DNA of 64,000 nt from JBDTSW01 sp963782605 (GCA_963782605.1 CAWAKK010000009.1:238121-302120); one strand, 5' to 3'; shown: positions 46,074 to 55,188, counted from the first letter of the stretch. Made by a program: numbers and translations. Notes: generated by a model from the letters alone, not told the origin.

Positions 46074-46823
46074 ATGGACGACCCGACCCCGACGCCGCCC
46101 CGCTTCGCGGACTTGACGAGGACCGCCTCGGTGGCGACGGTCGTGGTCTGCGAAGACGATGAGCCGACGCTCGATCTCCTCTGCGCTCACCTCGGCGCCG
46201 ATCGCTACGAGGTGCTCCGAGCGCCGAGCGGCTACGACGCGCTGCGCCTTTGTCACTTCCGTGCCCCCGAGCTGCTCCTGCTCGATCTCGGCCTCCCGGA
46301 CGGGTCCGGCCTCGATGTACTGCGCGAGATCCGGGCTGGGGACGGCGCGACCGGTCGCTACGACCCGGCGCTGCCCGTTCTCATCCTGTCCGGTCGAACG
46401 ACCGAGGCGGACCGAGTCCGCGGGCTCGACGAGGGTGCCGACGACTATCTGCAAAAGCCCTTCTCGTACGTTGAGCTTCGAGCGCGCATCCGCGCGCTCC
46501 TGCGCCGCCGGGGAGAGCGACGAGCGGGTCCGCTGCGAGTGGGCGAGCTCACTGTCGATCCGGTGCGGCGCGAGGTTCGCGTTGGCGGTCAGGAGGTTCG
46601 CTTGGCCAACAAGGAGTTCGAGCTCCTGCGCGCATTGGCCTCCGAGCCACGGCGCGTCTTCACGAAGCGGGAGCTCCTCGAGGATGTCTGGGGATTTCGG
46701 ACGCTCGGGCGCACCCGCACCCTCGACTCACATGCGAGCCGCTTGCGGCGGAAGCTCGATCCGGACAACGCGCGGTGGGTCAAGAACGTGTGGGGCGTCG
46801 GGTATCGCCTCGTCGGAGGGTGA
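46074..46823 (+). CDS. OmpR/PhoB-type response regulator
   Basis: A 249-residue regulator with an N-terminal receiver (acidic pair VCEDDEP, phospho-Asp in LLLLDLGLPDGSG, Thr/Ser LSGRTT, Lys in DDYLQKPF). A C-terminal winged helix follows (RLANKEFELLRALASEP, VFTKRELLEDVWGF, VGYRLV). It lies 6 bp before a histidine kinase, so it is the usual two-component partner. Target genes may include the downstream Tad pilus genes. Confidence 0.93.
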   Translation: MDDPTPTPPRFADLTRTASVATVVVCEDDEPTLDLLCAHLGADRYEVLRAPSGYDALRLCHFRAPELLLLDLGLPDGSGLDVLREIRAGDGATGRYDPALPVLILSGRTTEADRVRGLDEGADDYLQKPFSYVELRARIRALLRRRGERRAGPLRVGELTVDPVRREVRVGGQEVRLANKEFELLRALASEPRRVFTKRELLEDVWGFRTLGRTRTLDSHASRLRRKLDPDNARWVKNVWGVGYRLVGG

Positions 46824-46829
46824 GCTCAG

Positions 46830-47607
46830 GTGAGCGCCGAGCTGGAGCCGCTCCTCTGGCCACTCGCGGCGACGATCGCGGTCGTCTGCTGTGTCCGCTG
46901 GCGGAGCGCTCGCCGCCGGGTAGCCATGAACCGCGCTCTCCATGAACTTCGCCGTCCGCTCCAGGCCTTGGCGCTGGCGCCGCCCGTCGGGGCAGCTCGG
47001 AGCGCCGAGCACGGCTCGCTCGACCTCGCGCTCATCGCCCTTGACGACCTCGAGGGTGTGATCAACGGGTTTGAGCGCCCGCTCGAGCTGCGCACCGCCT
47101 GCGCGCGGTCGCTCGTCACCGAGTCGGTGGAGCGATGGCGAGTCCCCAGCGGCGCAGCGGCTGCGTTCGCTCATCCTGGAATGGAACGCCGGCAAGGCTT
47201 TCGTCCTCGCCGATCCGAGCCGGATTGCCCAAGCGCTCGACAATCTGCTGGCCAACGCCATCGAGCACGGTGCGGAGCAGATCAGGGTCGGGGCCACGGT
47301 CTGCGCGACCGGACTACGCATCACCGTGAGCGACAGCGGCAGGCCACCCTCGGCCCCGCGACAGCGCGGCCCGCGTCACGGTCATGGGCTCGAGGTGGTC
47401 CGACGTGTCGTGGAGGCGCACGGCGGAAGGTTTGAGCTGGCCTCCGGCGGCGGGGGCACGACGGCTGTGCTCGAGCTGCCCCTGGTCGCTGCCCCGCTCG
47501 CGGCTGGGCCAGTCAAACCACCGACGCGCAATCAGCGGGCGTTGCGGGACGGTGACAGCCGCCCGCATGCGCGTCCCCGGGCACCAGCGAGCCCCACCGT
47601 GGCGTGA
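46830..47607 (+). CDS. Histidine kinase (frameshifted)
   Basis: GTG 46830 starts a kinase with an N-terminal hydrophobic segment (WPLAATIAVVCCV), a dimerisation/phosphoacceptor helix ALHELRRPLQALALAP (His-Glu-Leu-Arg motif) and, after a shift near 47150, an HATPase domain: N box IAQALDNLLANAIEHGAEQ, G1 VSDSGRPP, G2 HGHGLEVVRRVVEAHGG. The sensor region is minimal, so it may sense from the membrane or through a partner. Its stop overlaps the cpaB start (GTGA). Confidence 0.82.
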
Positions 47608-48287
47608 GCAGGCGCAGGCGCGCGGTGCTCTTCGGAGTCCTCGCGCTCACCTGTGCGGCGCTGGCAGCGGCGATCGCCGGCGACTACCGGGACGGGGTCG
47701 AGGCGCAGCTCGGGGAGCTACGCGACGTGGTGGTGGCCCGCGAGAACGTCAAGGCGGGGCGGCCGCTGCGGCCCGGCGAGGCAACGAAGCTGCTGGAGGT
47801 CCGCCGGGTGCCCGCGCGCTTCGCCCCAGCGGATGTCCTCACGGATCCGCTGGAGGCGGCGGGGAGGCGTGCGGCGGCGCCGATCCCGACGGGCGCCTAT
47901 GTGACGGCGGGGCTCCTGCGAACGCCCGGTCCTTCCCACGGCACGCCGGGGCCGAGGCTCGGGCAGGGCAGGGAGGCGGTGGAGATCGCAGTCACCGGTG
48001 CCGAGGCTCTCGCGGCGGGCGGCGCGCGTCCGCTCCACACCGCCGTCGACGTCGTCGTCACGACAGAGCCCAGCGCCGGCGGCGCGGGCGGTCGCACATA
48101 CGTGGCGGCGAGTGGAGTGAGGCTGATCGACCTGCGTGAAGCGGGTCACACCGAAGACGCCGCGGGGCTCGGTCCCGCAGGACCGACGAGCTGGATCGCG
48201 ACGCTCGCGGCGACGCGCTCCCAAGCGCTGCGTCTGATCCATGCTCACAACTACGCCCGCGAGCTGCGCCTGATCGCGGCCGGCTAG
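47604..48287 (+). CDS. SAF-domain protein, CpaB-like pilus assembly protein
   Basis: A 227-residue protein with a membrane anchor at the N-terminus (VLFGVLALTCAALAAAIAG). An SAF-like beta-clip follows (VVVARENVKAGRPLRPGEATK, PIPTGAYVTAGLL), then CpaB-like C-terminal sequence (VEIAVTG, HTAVDVVVTTEP). CpaB proteins help assemble Flp/Tad pili. Start GTG 47604 overlaps the kinase stop, tying pilus assembly to the two-component system. Confidence 0.7.
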   Translation: MSRRRRAVLFGVLALTCAALAAAIAGDYRDGVEAQLGELRDVVVARENVKAGRPLRPGEATKLLEVRRVPARFAPADVLTDPLEAAGRRAAAPIPTGAYVTAGLLRTPGPSHGTPGPRLGQGREAVEIAVTGAEALAAGGARPLHTAVDVVVTTEPSAGGAGGRTYVAASGVRLIDLREAGHTEDAAGLGPAGPTSWIATLAATRSQALRLIHAHNYARELRLIAAG

Positions 48288-48325
48288 GCCCAGCGCTCAC
48301 CGCAGAGCGCGGTCCCGCTCGGGTG

Positions 48326-48835
48326 CTAATCGTCCCGCGAGGCCACAGCCTCCTCGAACGCCTGCCGTGCCTCCTCGCCGTGAACGGCGAATACCACCCG
48401 CCGAAGTCCGCTCTCGGCCGTGGGGTGCTCGCGCACCTCCTCCACCTCGATCGCTGCCGCGTCCGCGAGCGGAAAGCCGCCCACGCCGGTCCCGAACGCG
48501 ACGAGAGCCAGCGATCCGGCGCCGAGCTCGGCCGCGACGCGCAACGTGCTCGCCGTGGCCTTCCTGATGATTTCGGCCGACGTCGGGCCGCCCAGATGCA
48601 TCGTCGCCGCGTGGATCACCCACCGGCACGGCAGTCCACCTGCGCCGGTTGCGACCGCCGCACCCAGGTCGATCGGGGCGAGCTCGTCGCTCTCCGCCTG
48701 GATCGTCTCCCCGCCGGCCCGGGCGATCGCTCCGGCAACGCCACCGCCGTGGCGAAGCTCGGTGTTCGCCGCGTTCGCGATCGCGTCCACGTCTAACGTG
48801 GTGATGTCCGCTTCGAGCACCTCGAGCTGCGCCAT
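48326..48835 (-). CDS. Macro-domain (ADP-ribose-binding) protein
   Basis: A 169-residue stand-alone macro domain. The signatures are DITTLDVDAIANAANTEL, then HGGGVAGAIARAGG, PCRWVIHAAT and GTGVGGFPLADAA, the phosphate/ADP-ribose loops. The TG-loop and the short length match bacterial O-acetyl-ADP-ribose or ADP-ribosyl-protein hydrolase types. It sits antisense between cpaB and cpaF and may have its own promoter. Confidence 0.9.
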   Translation of the reverse strand: MAQLEVLEADITTLDVDAIANAANTELRHGGGVAGAIARAGGETIQAESDELAPIDLGAAVATGAGGLPCRWVIHAATMHLGGPTSAEIIRKATASTLRVAAELGAGSLALVAFGTGVGGFPLADAAAIEVEEVREHPTAESGLRRVVFAVHGEEARQAFEEAVASRDD

Positions 48836-48896
48836 CGCCCGAGCCTAGTCGAGCGCTCGGGGGGCGAGCAACGGCCGATGGGGCGCTCAGCTGTGT

Positions 48897-50051
48897 ATGA
48901 GCCGACTCGACCGGCACACCGCCGCCTTGGCCGGAGACCTGACGCGCCTTCTCGCCGAACGTCGCCGAGCGGAAGCCGCCGCGGGCCGGAGCGCGCCGGC
49001 CGGTCTGCCCGAGGCTGTCGCCGAACTCGTCTCGTCCGAGGCTGCGGTGCTCGCCTCCGAGCGGCGGGCGGAGGTTTGCGAGCTGATCCTGCGGGAGACG
49101 GTCGGGCTGGGACCGCTCGAGCCCCTGCTCGCCGACCCGGGGGTGGAGGACGTGCTCGTCAACGGGGCCGATGAGGTCTACGTTGAGCGCGGTGGCCGGG
49201 TTGAGCGCACGGGTGTGGTGTTCGCCTCCGACGCTGCCCTCCGAGATGCGATCGAGCGCATCCTGGCGCCACTTGGGCGCCGCGTCGATGAGCTCAGCCC
49301 GATGGCTGACGCACGCCTTGCCGATGGCTCGCGCGTGAACGTCGTTATCCCGCCCCTGGCGGTCGATGCACCGACGCTCTCGATCAGGCGCTTCGCGGCG
49401 GAGCGTCCCGACGCCGAGCGCATGGTGGAGCTCGGCACCCTCACGCCCGAGGCATACGAGCTGCTCACGGCTGCCGTGGCCGAGCGCCGAAGCCTGCTCA
49501 TCTGCGGCGGCACCGGCTCGGGGAAGACCACCTTGTTGAACGCGCTCTCGGCCTTCATCGACGCCGGCGAGCGGGTGATCACCATCGAGGACGCGGCCGA
49601 GTTGCGGCTGCGCCAGCCTCACGTGGTGCGCCTGGAGACCCGTCCGGCCTCGATCGAGGGTCGTGGCGAGGTCACCATCCGCGACCTCCTGCGGAACGCC
49701 CTGCGCATGCGCCCGGACCGGATCGTGATCGGAGAGGTACGTGGAGCTGAGGCTCTCGACCTGCTGGTCGCGCTCAACACGGGCCACGACGGTGCGCTCT
49801 CGACGGTGCACGCGAACTCGCCCGAGGAGTCGCTGCGGCGAATCGAAACGCTCGCGCTCATGGCAGGGGTCGGGCTCCCGCACGAGGCTATTCGCGAGCA
49901 GGTGGGCCGCGGTATCGACCTCGTGGCTCACATGAGCAGGGCGCCGGGCGGCGCACGGCGGGTGGTCGCTGTCGACGCGGTCGAGCCCATGGTCGGGGGC
50001 GTGGGCGTTCGTGAGCTGTGGCGGCGAAGCGAGGCGGCGAAGGACTCGTGA
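48897..50051 (+). CDS. cpaF: Type II/IV secretion ATPase (CpaF/TadA)
   Basis: A 384-residue Flp/Tad secretion ATPase. It shows GLGPLEPLLADPGVEDVLVNG, GRRVDELSPMADARLADGSR, Walker A CGGTGSGKTTLLNAL, Asp box TIEDAAELRL, Walker B region DRIVIGEVRGAEALDLLVAL and His box GHDGALSTVHANSP. All are CpaF hallmarks. It powers assembly of the pilus or related export machine. The GTGA overlap couples it to TadB. Confidence 0.93.
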   Translation: MSRLDRHTAALAGDLTRLLAERRRAEAAAGRSAPAGLPEAVAELVSSEAAVLASERRAEVCELILRETVGLGPLEPLLADPGVEDVLVNGADEVYVERGGRVERTGVVFASDAALRDAIERILAPLGRRVDELSPMADARLADGSRVNVVIPPLAVDAPTLSIRRFAAERPDAERMVELGTLTPEAYELLTAAVAERRSLLICGGTGSGKTTLLNALSAFIDAGERVITIEDAAELRLRQPHVVRLETRPASIEGRGEVTIRDLLRNALRMRPDRIVIGEVRGAEALDLLVALNTGHDGALSTVHANSPEESLRRIETLALMAGVGLPHEAIREQVGRGIDLVAHMSRAPGGARRVVAVDAVEPMVGGVGVRELWRRSEAAKDS

Positions 50052-50908
50052 GCGGATCGTCGAGCCTGGTGGTGGCCCTCGCCGCCGCAGCCGGGGTGCT
50101 CGGTGCGTTCGCGGCGCGCGAGGGCGTGACGGCCACGCCGGCGCTCAGCCGCTGGGTGGCGCAGACCGTCGAGCCGCTGCGACGGGCAGGTCGCGAGGGC
50201 TACACGCCAAGCGCCTTGGAGCGCCGACGACTGAGCACGCTTGGAACCGTGGCGGTCCTGTGCGCCGCTGCGCTGCTTCTCGGTCCCGGCCCGGCGCCGT
50301 TTCTGGCGCTGGCCGGCCCGGCGCTCGCGGCGACGCTGCTCCGCAGGCGAACCAGCCGGTACCGCCGATCCGTCGACCGAGCCCTCGGCGAGGTGGCGCG
50401 AGCGGTCGCGGATGCGCTTTCGGCGGGCCGCTCGCTGCGGGCGGCGCTCGTCGATACTGCGACCACGCTCGAGGGGCCGCCTGCTTCCGAGATGGCTCGC
50501 GTACGAGCTGACCTCGAGCTCGGGCTGCCCACCCGAGAGGCCCTTGGGGCTCTGCGCCGGCGACTGCGATCGGTCCGCGTGGAGGCGTTCTGCTCGGCGC
50601 TGCTCTCGCAGCAGATCGCGGGTGGCGATCTCGCGACACTCCTGCGTCGATTCGCGGCCGCGGCAACCGAACGCGATCGGACAGCGGCCGACGCCCGGTC
50701 GGCAACGGCCCAGGCGCGATTCACCGGGATGTTGGTGGCCGCCATGCCCGTTGGCGCAGCGCTGTTTGCGGAGCTGCTCGAGCCGGGCTTCGTGGCGGGG
50801 CTCTTGGCCGAGCCGCTGGCTGCCATTCTGCTGGCGCTTTCGGCGGTCCTTCAGATCGGCGGCTTTGTGGCCATCGGCCGCCTCAGCCGAATCGGGCCGC
50901 ACGAGTGA
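50048..50908 (+). CDS. tadB: Type II secretion F domain protein (TadB-like)
   Basis: A 286-residue membrane platform protein starting at GTG 50048. It has N-terminal helices (SLVVALAAAAGVLGAFAA, VAVLCAAALLLGPGPAPFL) and a cytoplasmic T2SSF domain with EVARAVADALSAGRSLRAAL, the LARALRAG-like core. Two C-terminal helices follow. It interacts with CpaF. Upstream in-frame extension to 50018 is not used because of the 4-bp coupling. Confidence 0.85.
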   Translation: MSGSSSLVVALAAAAGVLGAFAAREGVTATPALSRWVAQTVEPLRRAGREGYTPSALERRRLSTLGTVAVLCAAALLLGPGPAPFLALAGPALAATLLRRRTSRYRRSVDRALGEVARAVADALSAGRSLRAALVDTATTLEGPPASEMARVRADLELGLPTREALGALRRRLRSVRVEAFCSALLSQQIAGGDLATLLRRFAAAATERDRTAADARSATAQARFTGMLVAAMPVGAALFAELLEPGFVAGLLAEPLAAILLALSAVLQIGGFVAIGRLSRIGPHE

Positions 50909-51741
50909 GCGCTGTCCTGGCATCGCTGGCCGTTCTGCTCGGGTTCGCAGGGGCCTGGGAGGCGCTTGGTGATCGGGGGGAGCGAGCTGCGTCTGTCGTC
51001 TGGAGGCTGGCTGGCCGCATGGGCGCTGGCCGCGTTCGCTCAGTCGCGGAGGCCGCACTCGCGCTCGGCTTGCCGGGACGCCTTGAGCGAGCCGGTCTGG
51101 CCGCGCGGTTCTCTGCCGCTCAAGTGCTCGCCGCGAAGGGTGTGGGCACGCTGGTCGGCCTCGCGTGCGCCGCGATGGTCTTCCCCGCGCTCCCTGAACG
51201 TCTCGACCTGATCGCCCTACCGGTGCTGGCGGTGGCCGGGTTCATGGGACCGGATGCCTACCTTGAGCGTTCGGCGAGGGTGCGCGCCGCACGGCTGGTG
51301 ACGGCCCTCCCCGACGCCCTCGATCTGCTCGCGGTGGGCGCGGCGGCTGGGCGGGCTCCGGCCGAGGTCATGAGGGAGATCGGAGGCCCGGGCAAAGGGC
51401 CGCTCGCCGCCGAGTTTGCGGTGGCCGTCGCCGAGCTCGACTGCGGAGTGGGGCAGGCCGTGGCGATGGAGCGTTTTCGCGACCGGGTCCCGGGCGCTGA
51501 GCTGGGAGCACTGGCCGCTGCCCTCGAGCGCTCCCGCGTCTACGGTTCGTCGCTCTCGGACCAGCTCCACGAGCAGGCGAGCGGGCTGCGACGAGATGCC
51601 CGCCGGCAGATCGAGGAGGCAGCCTCGCGAGCCGCCCCCAAGATCCAGCTTGTGGTGGCACTGGTGCTCGTGCCGTCGGTGCTGCTGATGATCCTGGCGG
51701 CGATCGTGGCTCATGCCGACGCGCTCTTCGGGGCGCTTTAG
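50905..51741 (+). CDS. tadC: Type II secretion F domain protein (TadC-like)
   Basis: A 278-residue second platform protein. Hydrophobic segments lie near 1-20, 75-105 and 255-275. The T2SSF region reads LVTALPDALDLLAVGAAAGR, then MERFRDRVPGAELGALAAAL, and the tail RQIEEAASRAAPKIQLVVAL is typical of TadC. No pilin gene, prepilin peptidase or secretin is visible downstream within this window. Confidence 0.85.
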   Translation: MSAVLASLAVLLGFAGAWEALGDRGERAASVVWRLAGRMGAGRVRSVAEAALALGLPGRLERAGLAARFSAAQVLAAKGVGTLVGLACAAMVFPALPERLDLIALPVLAVAGFMGPDAYLERSARVRAARLVTALPDALDLLAVGAAAGRAPAEVMREIGGPGKGPLAAEFAVAVAELDCGVGQAVAMERFRDRVPGAELGALAAALERSRVYGSSLSDQLHEQASGLRRDARRQIEEAASRAAPKIQLVVALVLVPSVLLMILAAIVAHADALFGAL

Positions 51742-51761
51742 GCCCAGAGTCAAGCGCCGGG

Positions 51762-52688
51762 TCACTCCAAGGCCTCTTCGCGCAGCCTCCGGGCCACGCC
51801 CGACGCGCCCTCGCATAGGGAGTCGAGCTCGGCGGCGGATTTCTTGTGGCCCTTCACGTTGCAGACCAGAACGCCCCCCACGACCTCGAACGCGAACGAT
51901 TCCGGGGAGTGCTCTGAGAGCCAGATGAGGAACTGGGGGGAGAGGACCTGGCGGGCGCGGTTCATGTCGTCGTTGGCGCCGCAGAAGATCTCGTAGCGCT
52001 TGTCGACGTCCTCGGATTCGTGCTCGACCCGCTGCCGACGGCGGAAGACGTCCTCGGCGCCGTCGAGGAAGCGGAAGCCGACCCGGCGCTGGCCGTAGAG
52101 CTCGGCCATGAAGGGGGCGAACTCCGGGACCTCGGAGAGCATCACCGTGAAGTGGATGTATGTCGTGGTCCGATTCCCGTCTGAGTCGGTCGAACTCTCC
52201 TCGTAGGTGTAGAGGGCGAGCGTCCCGGGCTCCCCGCCTGCCAGCACCCCGTCGAGGCGGCACTTCGTGTAGCGCCGGTCTCCGCGCTGGAGCAGCGGCG
52301 TTGCGGGCGGCAGCGAGCCTTGGCCCTCCTCGAGTTGCAGGGCGTGCCCTCGCGCGTAGGCCTTGAAGAAGTCCGACTCCGCACGGCCGGAGGCGAGCAG
52401 CCAGACGATGAGCATGACGAGTAGCAGGGCACCGACGGCGCTGAGCGCCCCCACCGCGGCGTTCATCGCCACGGCCAGCGCCACGCCGGTGCCGATCACC
52501 AGGATCGCCCCCAGGATGAGCGTCACGGGATGGCGCGCGAGCGTGCCGAAGTGCTGACCGCGCGTGTCGTCGGCGTCGAGCGGCACGACTCCGCCGGTGG
52601 CGCCGGCGCTGCCGGTCCCCGCACCCGGAGGCGGGGAGGAGGGCTCCGCGGCTTCGGAGGCGGAGGCCTCGAGCTTCGGGTCGGTCAT
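51762..52688 (-). CDS. Membrane-anchored protein of unknown function (DUF3137-like C-terminus)
   Basis: A 308-residue protein starting at ATG 52688. The N-terminal 50 residues are Ser/Pro/Gly-rich and unordered. Two helices follow (LARHPVTLILGAILVIGTGV, VGALLLVMLIVWLLASGR), then a roughly 200-residue soluble domain (DFFKAYARGHALQLEEGQG, YTYEESSTDSDGNRTTTY). That domain resembles DUF3137-type domains. Function unknown. Its start faces the mraZ promoter region. Confidence 0.65.
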   Translation of the reverse strand: MTDPKLEASASEAAEPSSPPPGAGTGSAGATGGVVPLDADDTRGQHFGTLARHPVTLILGAILVIGTGVALAVAMNAAVGALSAVGALLLVMLIVWLLASGRAESDFFKAYARGHALQLEEGQGSLPPATPLLQRGDRRYTKCRLDGVLAGGEPGTLALYTYEESSTDSDGNRTTTYIHFTVMLSEVPEFAPFMAELYGQRRVGFRFLDGAEDVFRRRQRVEHESEDVDKRYEIFCGANDDMNRARQVLSPQFLIWLSEHSPESFAFEVVGGVLVCNVKGHKKSAAELDSLCEGASGVARRLREEALE

Positions 52689-52890
52689 CGGCGGCAGCCT
52701 AATCGCTCGATCTCCAGGGAAGAGCTGCAAGGACGGTTGCAGAACCGGCTTGCCGCCGCCCGCTGTGCCTTTGGCGGGGCTTGTCACCCGCAAACCGCAT
52801 GGATAAGCCGGATTCGCCGCCCGAGCGTGCCCGCCGCGGTTTCCGTCTGACGCTTTCGCTCCAATGCGCGAGCAGCGATGTGTTGCAAAG

Positions 52891-52914
52891 TGGGGCGTAG
52901 TGGGGTAGCGTGGC
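52891..52914 (+). promoter_or_regulatory. MraZ-type operator repeats upstream of mraZ
   Basis: Three tandem copies at 10-bp spacing: TGGGGCGTAG, TGGGGTAGCG and TGGCGCC. MraZ is known to bind runs of TGGG repeats at this period before its own gene, so autoregulation of the division cluster is expected. The rest of 52689-53032 has no gene I can support. Confidence 0.7.
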
Positions 52915-53032
52915 GCCTCAAGTTGACTCATGGACCGGGGTGGCGAGGCTCCTCCCACCTCACCACCTCGGTCCCAACTTTCTTTCTTCGCAAGCCGGCC
53001 GTTTCCCCCACATCCACACGCACGAGGCTCTC

Positions 53033-53479
53033 TTGGCATTTCGCGGACAGCACGAGCACTCTCTCGACTCGAAGGATCGGCTCACGATCCCGGTCCGCTT
53101 TCGTGCCGCCCTGGACGGAGGTGCCGTCCTCTTCGAGGAGCTCGATCCCTGCGTCTCGATCTATCCGGTCGCGGACTACGACGAGCTGGCGCGCACCTAC
53201 CTCGTGGCTCTCAATCCGCTCACGGAGAGCGGCCGAAAGATGCGCCGCCGGTTCCATGGCCGCGCGCACGACGAGACGCTCGATGCGGCCGGCCGCGTGC
53301 GGCTCCCGAGGCACCTGATCCAGCATGCCGGGCTCGCCGGGGCCTGCGTGATCGTCGGCGTCGACAACCACCTGGAGGTCTGGAACCCGGACGCGTGGAC
53401 CGAGCACGACGCGGAGATCGACGTCGAGGCGAACGAGATGGCGGAGTCTCTGGGAGCCCCCGGCGGCGAGGGCATCTAG
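53033..53479 (+). CDS. mraZ: MraZ transcriptional regulator
   Basis: A 148-residue protein starting at TTG 53033 with GAGG upstream. It has two AbrB-like repeats: RGQHEHSLDSKDRLTIPVRF near 5-25, and ETLDAAGRVRLPRHLIQHAG near 85-105. DxKGR-type loops and EVWNPDAW mark the family. It represses the division and cell-wall cluster through the TGGG repeats just upstream. The open frame begins at 52910 but those codons are not MraZ-like. Confidence 0.95.
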   Translation: MAFRGQHEHSLDSKDRLTIPVRFRAALDGGAVLFEELDPCVSIYPVADYDELARTYLVALNPLTESGRKMRRRFHGRAHDETLDAAGRVRLPRHLIQHAGLAGACVIVGVDNHLEVWNPDAWTEHDAEIDVEANEMAESLGAPGGEGI

Positions 53480-53506
53480 CGGAAGCGAGATGGAGCGGAG
53501 GCGCTC

Positions 53507-54487
53507 ATGTCCACACTCACCCTCGAGATGAACGATGCCCATATCCCCGTGCTGGGCCCGGAGCTGGTCGAGCTCCTCGACCCGCGCCCCGGAGAGCGCG
53601 TCGTCGACTGCACCTTCGGCGTCGGTGGTCACGCCCGCCTCATCGCCGAGCGAATCGGCTCGGAGGGGGAGCTCATCTGCATCGACCGCGATGCCGAGGC
53701 CGCTCTGCGGTTTGAGGCGCTGGCCCCCGACCTCGACTGCCAGGCCCGGTTCGAGCACGGCGACTTCGCCGACGTGCTCGAAGGCATGCTCGCCGGCGGT
53801 GAGCGGTGCGCCTGCGCCTACATGGACCTCGGCATCTCCTCCGCTCAGCTCGACGCCCCCGAGCGTGGGTTCTCCTACGCCTCGGACGCGCCGCTCGACA
53901 TGCGCTTGGACGCGAGCCAGGAGCTCTCCGCGCTCGAGGTCGTAAACGACTGGCCGTCTGATCGGCTCGCCGGTGCGATCCGGGACTATGGCGAGGAGCG
54001 CCACGCCCGGTCCATCGCCCGCGAGATCGAGCGCCGGCGTCCGCTCGCGACGACCGCCGAGCTCGTGGACGCGGTCCGCGACGCCGTCCCCGCCTCCTAT
54101 CGCTTCGGCCGCGGACATCCCGCCAAGCGCACCTTCCAGGCGATCCGGATCGCCGTGAACGGTGAGCTCGAGTCGCTCGATCGCGCTTTGCCCGCGGCGT
54201 GGGATTCCCTCGAGGTGGGCGGTCGCCTGGCGGCGATCTCGTTTCATTCCCTCGAAGACCGCAGGGTGAAGCGCTTCTTGGCTGAGCGAGCCCGCGAGTG
54301 CATCTGCCCCCCTGAGCTCCCAGTCTGCCGCTGTGGCCGCCAGCCGGAAGGCGCCCTGCTCGCGCGCCGAGCCGTCGCCCCCAGCACTGAGGAGGCCGAG
54401 CGGAACCCCCGCTCGCGCTCAGCGCACCTGCGCGCGGCGCGCAAGCTCACCGAGCGCCGTGACGACCGGCCGGAGGGGTCGAGCTGA
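53507..54487 (+). CDS. rsmH: 16S rRNA (cytosine1402-N4)-methyltransferase RsmH
   Basis: A 326-residue SAM-dependent methyltransferase of normal size. It shows HIPVLGPELVELLDPRPGER, DCTFGVGGHARLI (SAM site), AYMDLGISSAQLDAPERGFSY, then PLDMRLD, GHPAKRTFQAIRIAVNGEL and SFHSLEDRRVK. It methylates C1402 of 16S rRNA. The stop overlaps the next start by one base (TGATG). Confidence 0.97.
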   Translation: MSTLTLEMNDAHIPVLGPELVELLDPRPGERVVDCTFGVGGHARLIAERIGSEGELICIDRDAEAALRFEALAPDLDCQARFEHGDFADVLEGMLAGGERCACAYMDLGISSAQLDAPERGFSYASDAPLDMRLDASQELSALEVVNDWPSDRLAGAIRDYGEERHARSIAREIERRRPLATTAELVDAVRDAVPASYRFGRGHPAKRTFQAIRIAVNGELESLDRALPAAWDSLEVGGRLAAISFHSLEDRRVKRFLAERARECICPPELPVCRCGRQPEGALLARRAVAPSTEEAERNPRSRSAHLRAARKLTERRDDRPEGSS

Positions 54488-55188
54488 TGCCAGCCACCGC
54501 CGCCGCCAGACGCGTCGCCGCCTCGCCGGCGCGGCGTGCCACCGCCAGTCGCCCCGCCTTAAAGCCACGACCCAAGGCGCCCACACGGGGACGCTCCGCG
54601 CCGCGCCCGCGGGCGGCGCAGCCGAGACGCCGGACCGCCGCGGCGGCACGCCCCAGGGCCCGGTCGCAGACGACTCCGATCACCGGGTTCGTACCGCTCG
54701 CGGTTGAGCGCACGGCCGGCGCTGTGAGCAACCTCGCCGATTCCTTCCTGGTTGTTCGACTCACGCGCGGGCGCCTCTGGATCGGCCTGCTCGGCGTGCT
54801 CCTGGTGGGGATCGTCGCGATCAACGTGCTGGCGCTCAACCTGAACGCGGGCTCGAGCCGGATCGCCGAGCAGACCGACGGGCTTCGGCGTGCGAACTCG
54901 GCTCTCCGAGCGAAGATCGCGAGCGAGCTCACCAACCAAGAAGTCCAGGCCATGGCCTCGAGCCTTGGCCTCTCGTTCCCCGACGCCCTTGCGATCCGCA
55001 CGGTCAACCGCGATCGAGATGACGCAGCGACCGCAGCCAAGCGGCTGGCGAACGGCGAATTCACCGTTGGCACGGCCCCGGCTCCGGTTCTCCCCGTCCC
55101 CGCTGAGGAGACGGTCTCAGCACCGCTGCCGGTTTCCGAGACGCCGGCGCCTTCAACGGAGGCACCCGTAATCGCAGAGGCCCCATGA
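54487..55188 (+). CDS. FtsL-like divisome protein
   Basis: A 233-residue bitopic protein in the ftsL slot between rsmH and the PBP. The N-terminus (about 100 residues) is Ala/Arg/Pro-rich and strongly basic. One transmembrane helix follows (LWIGLLGVLLVGIVAINVLA). A short coiled-coil-like segment comes next (IAEQTDGLRRANSALRAKIA), then a Pro/Ala/Glu-rich tail. Sequence similarity in this family is weak and position gives most of the evidence. Confidence 0.72.
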   Translation: MPATAAARRVAASPARRATASRPALKPRPKAPTRGRSAPRPRAAQPRRRTAAAARPRARSQTTPITGFVPLAVERTAGAVSNLADSFLVVRLTRGRLWIGLLGVLLVGIVAINVLALNLNAGSSRIAEQTDGLRRANSALRAKIASELTNQEVQAMASSLGLSFPDALAIRTVNRDRDDAATAAKRLANGEFTVGTAPAPVLPVPAEETVSAPLPVSETPAPSTEAPVIAEAP

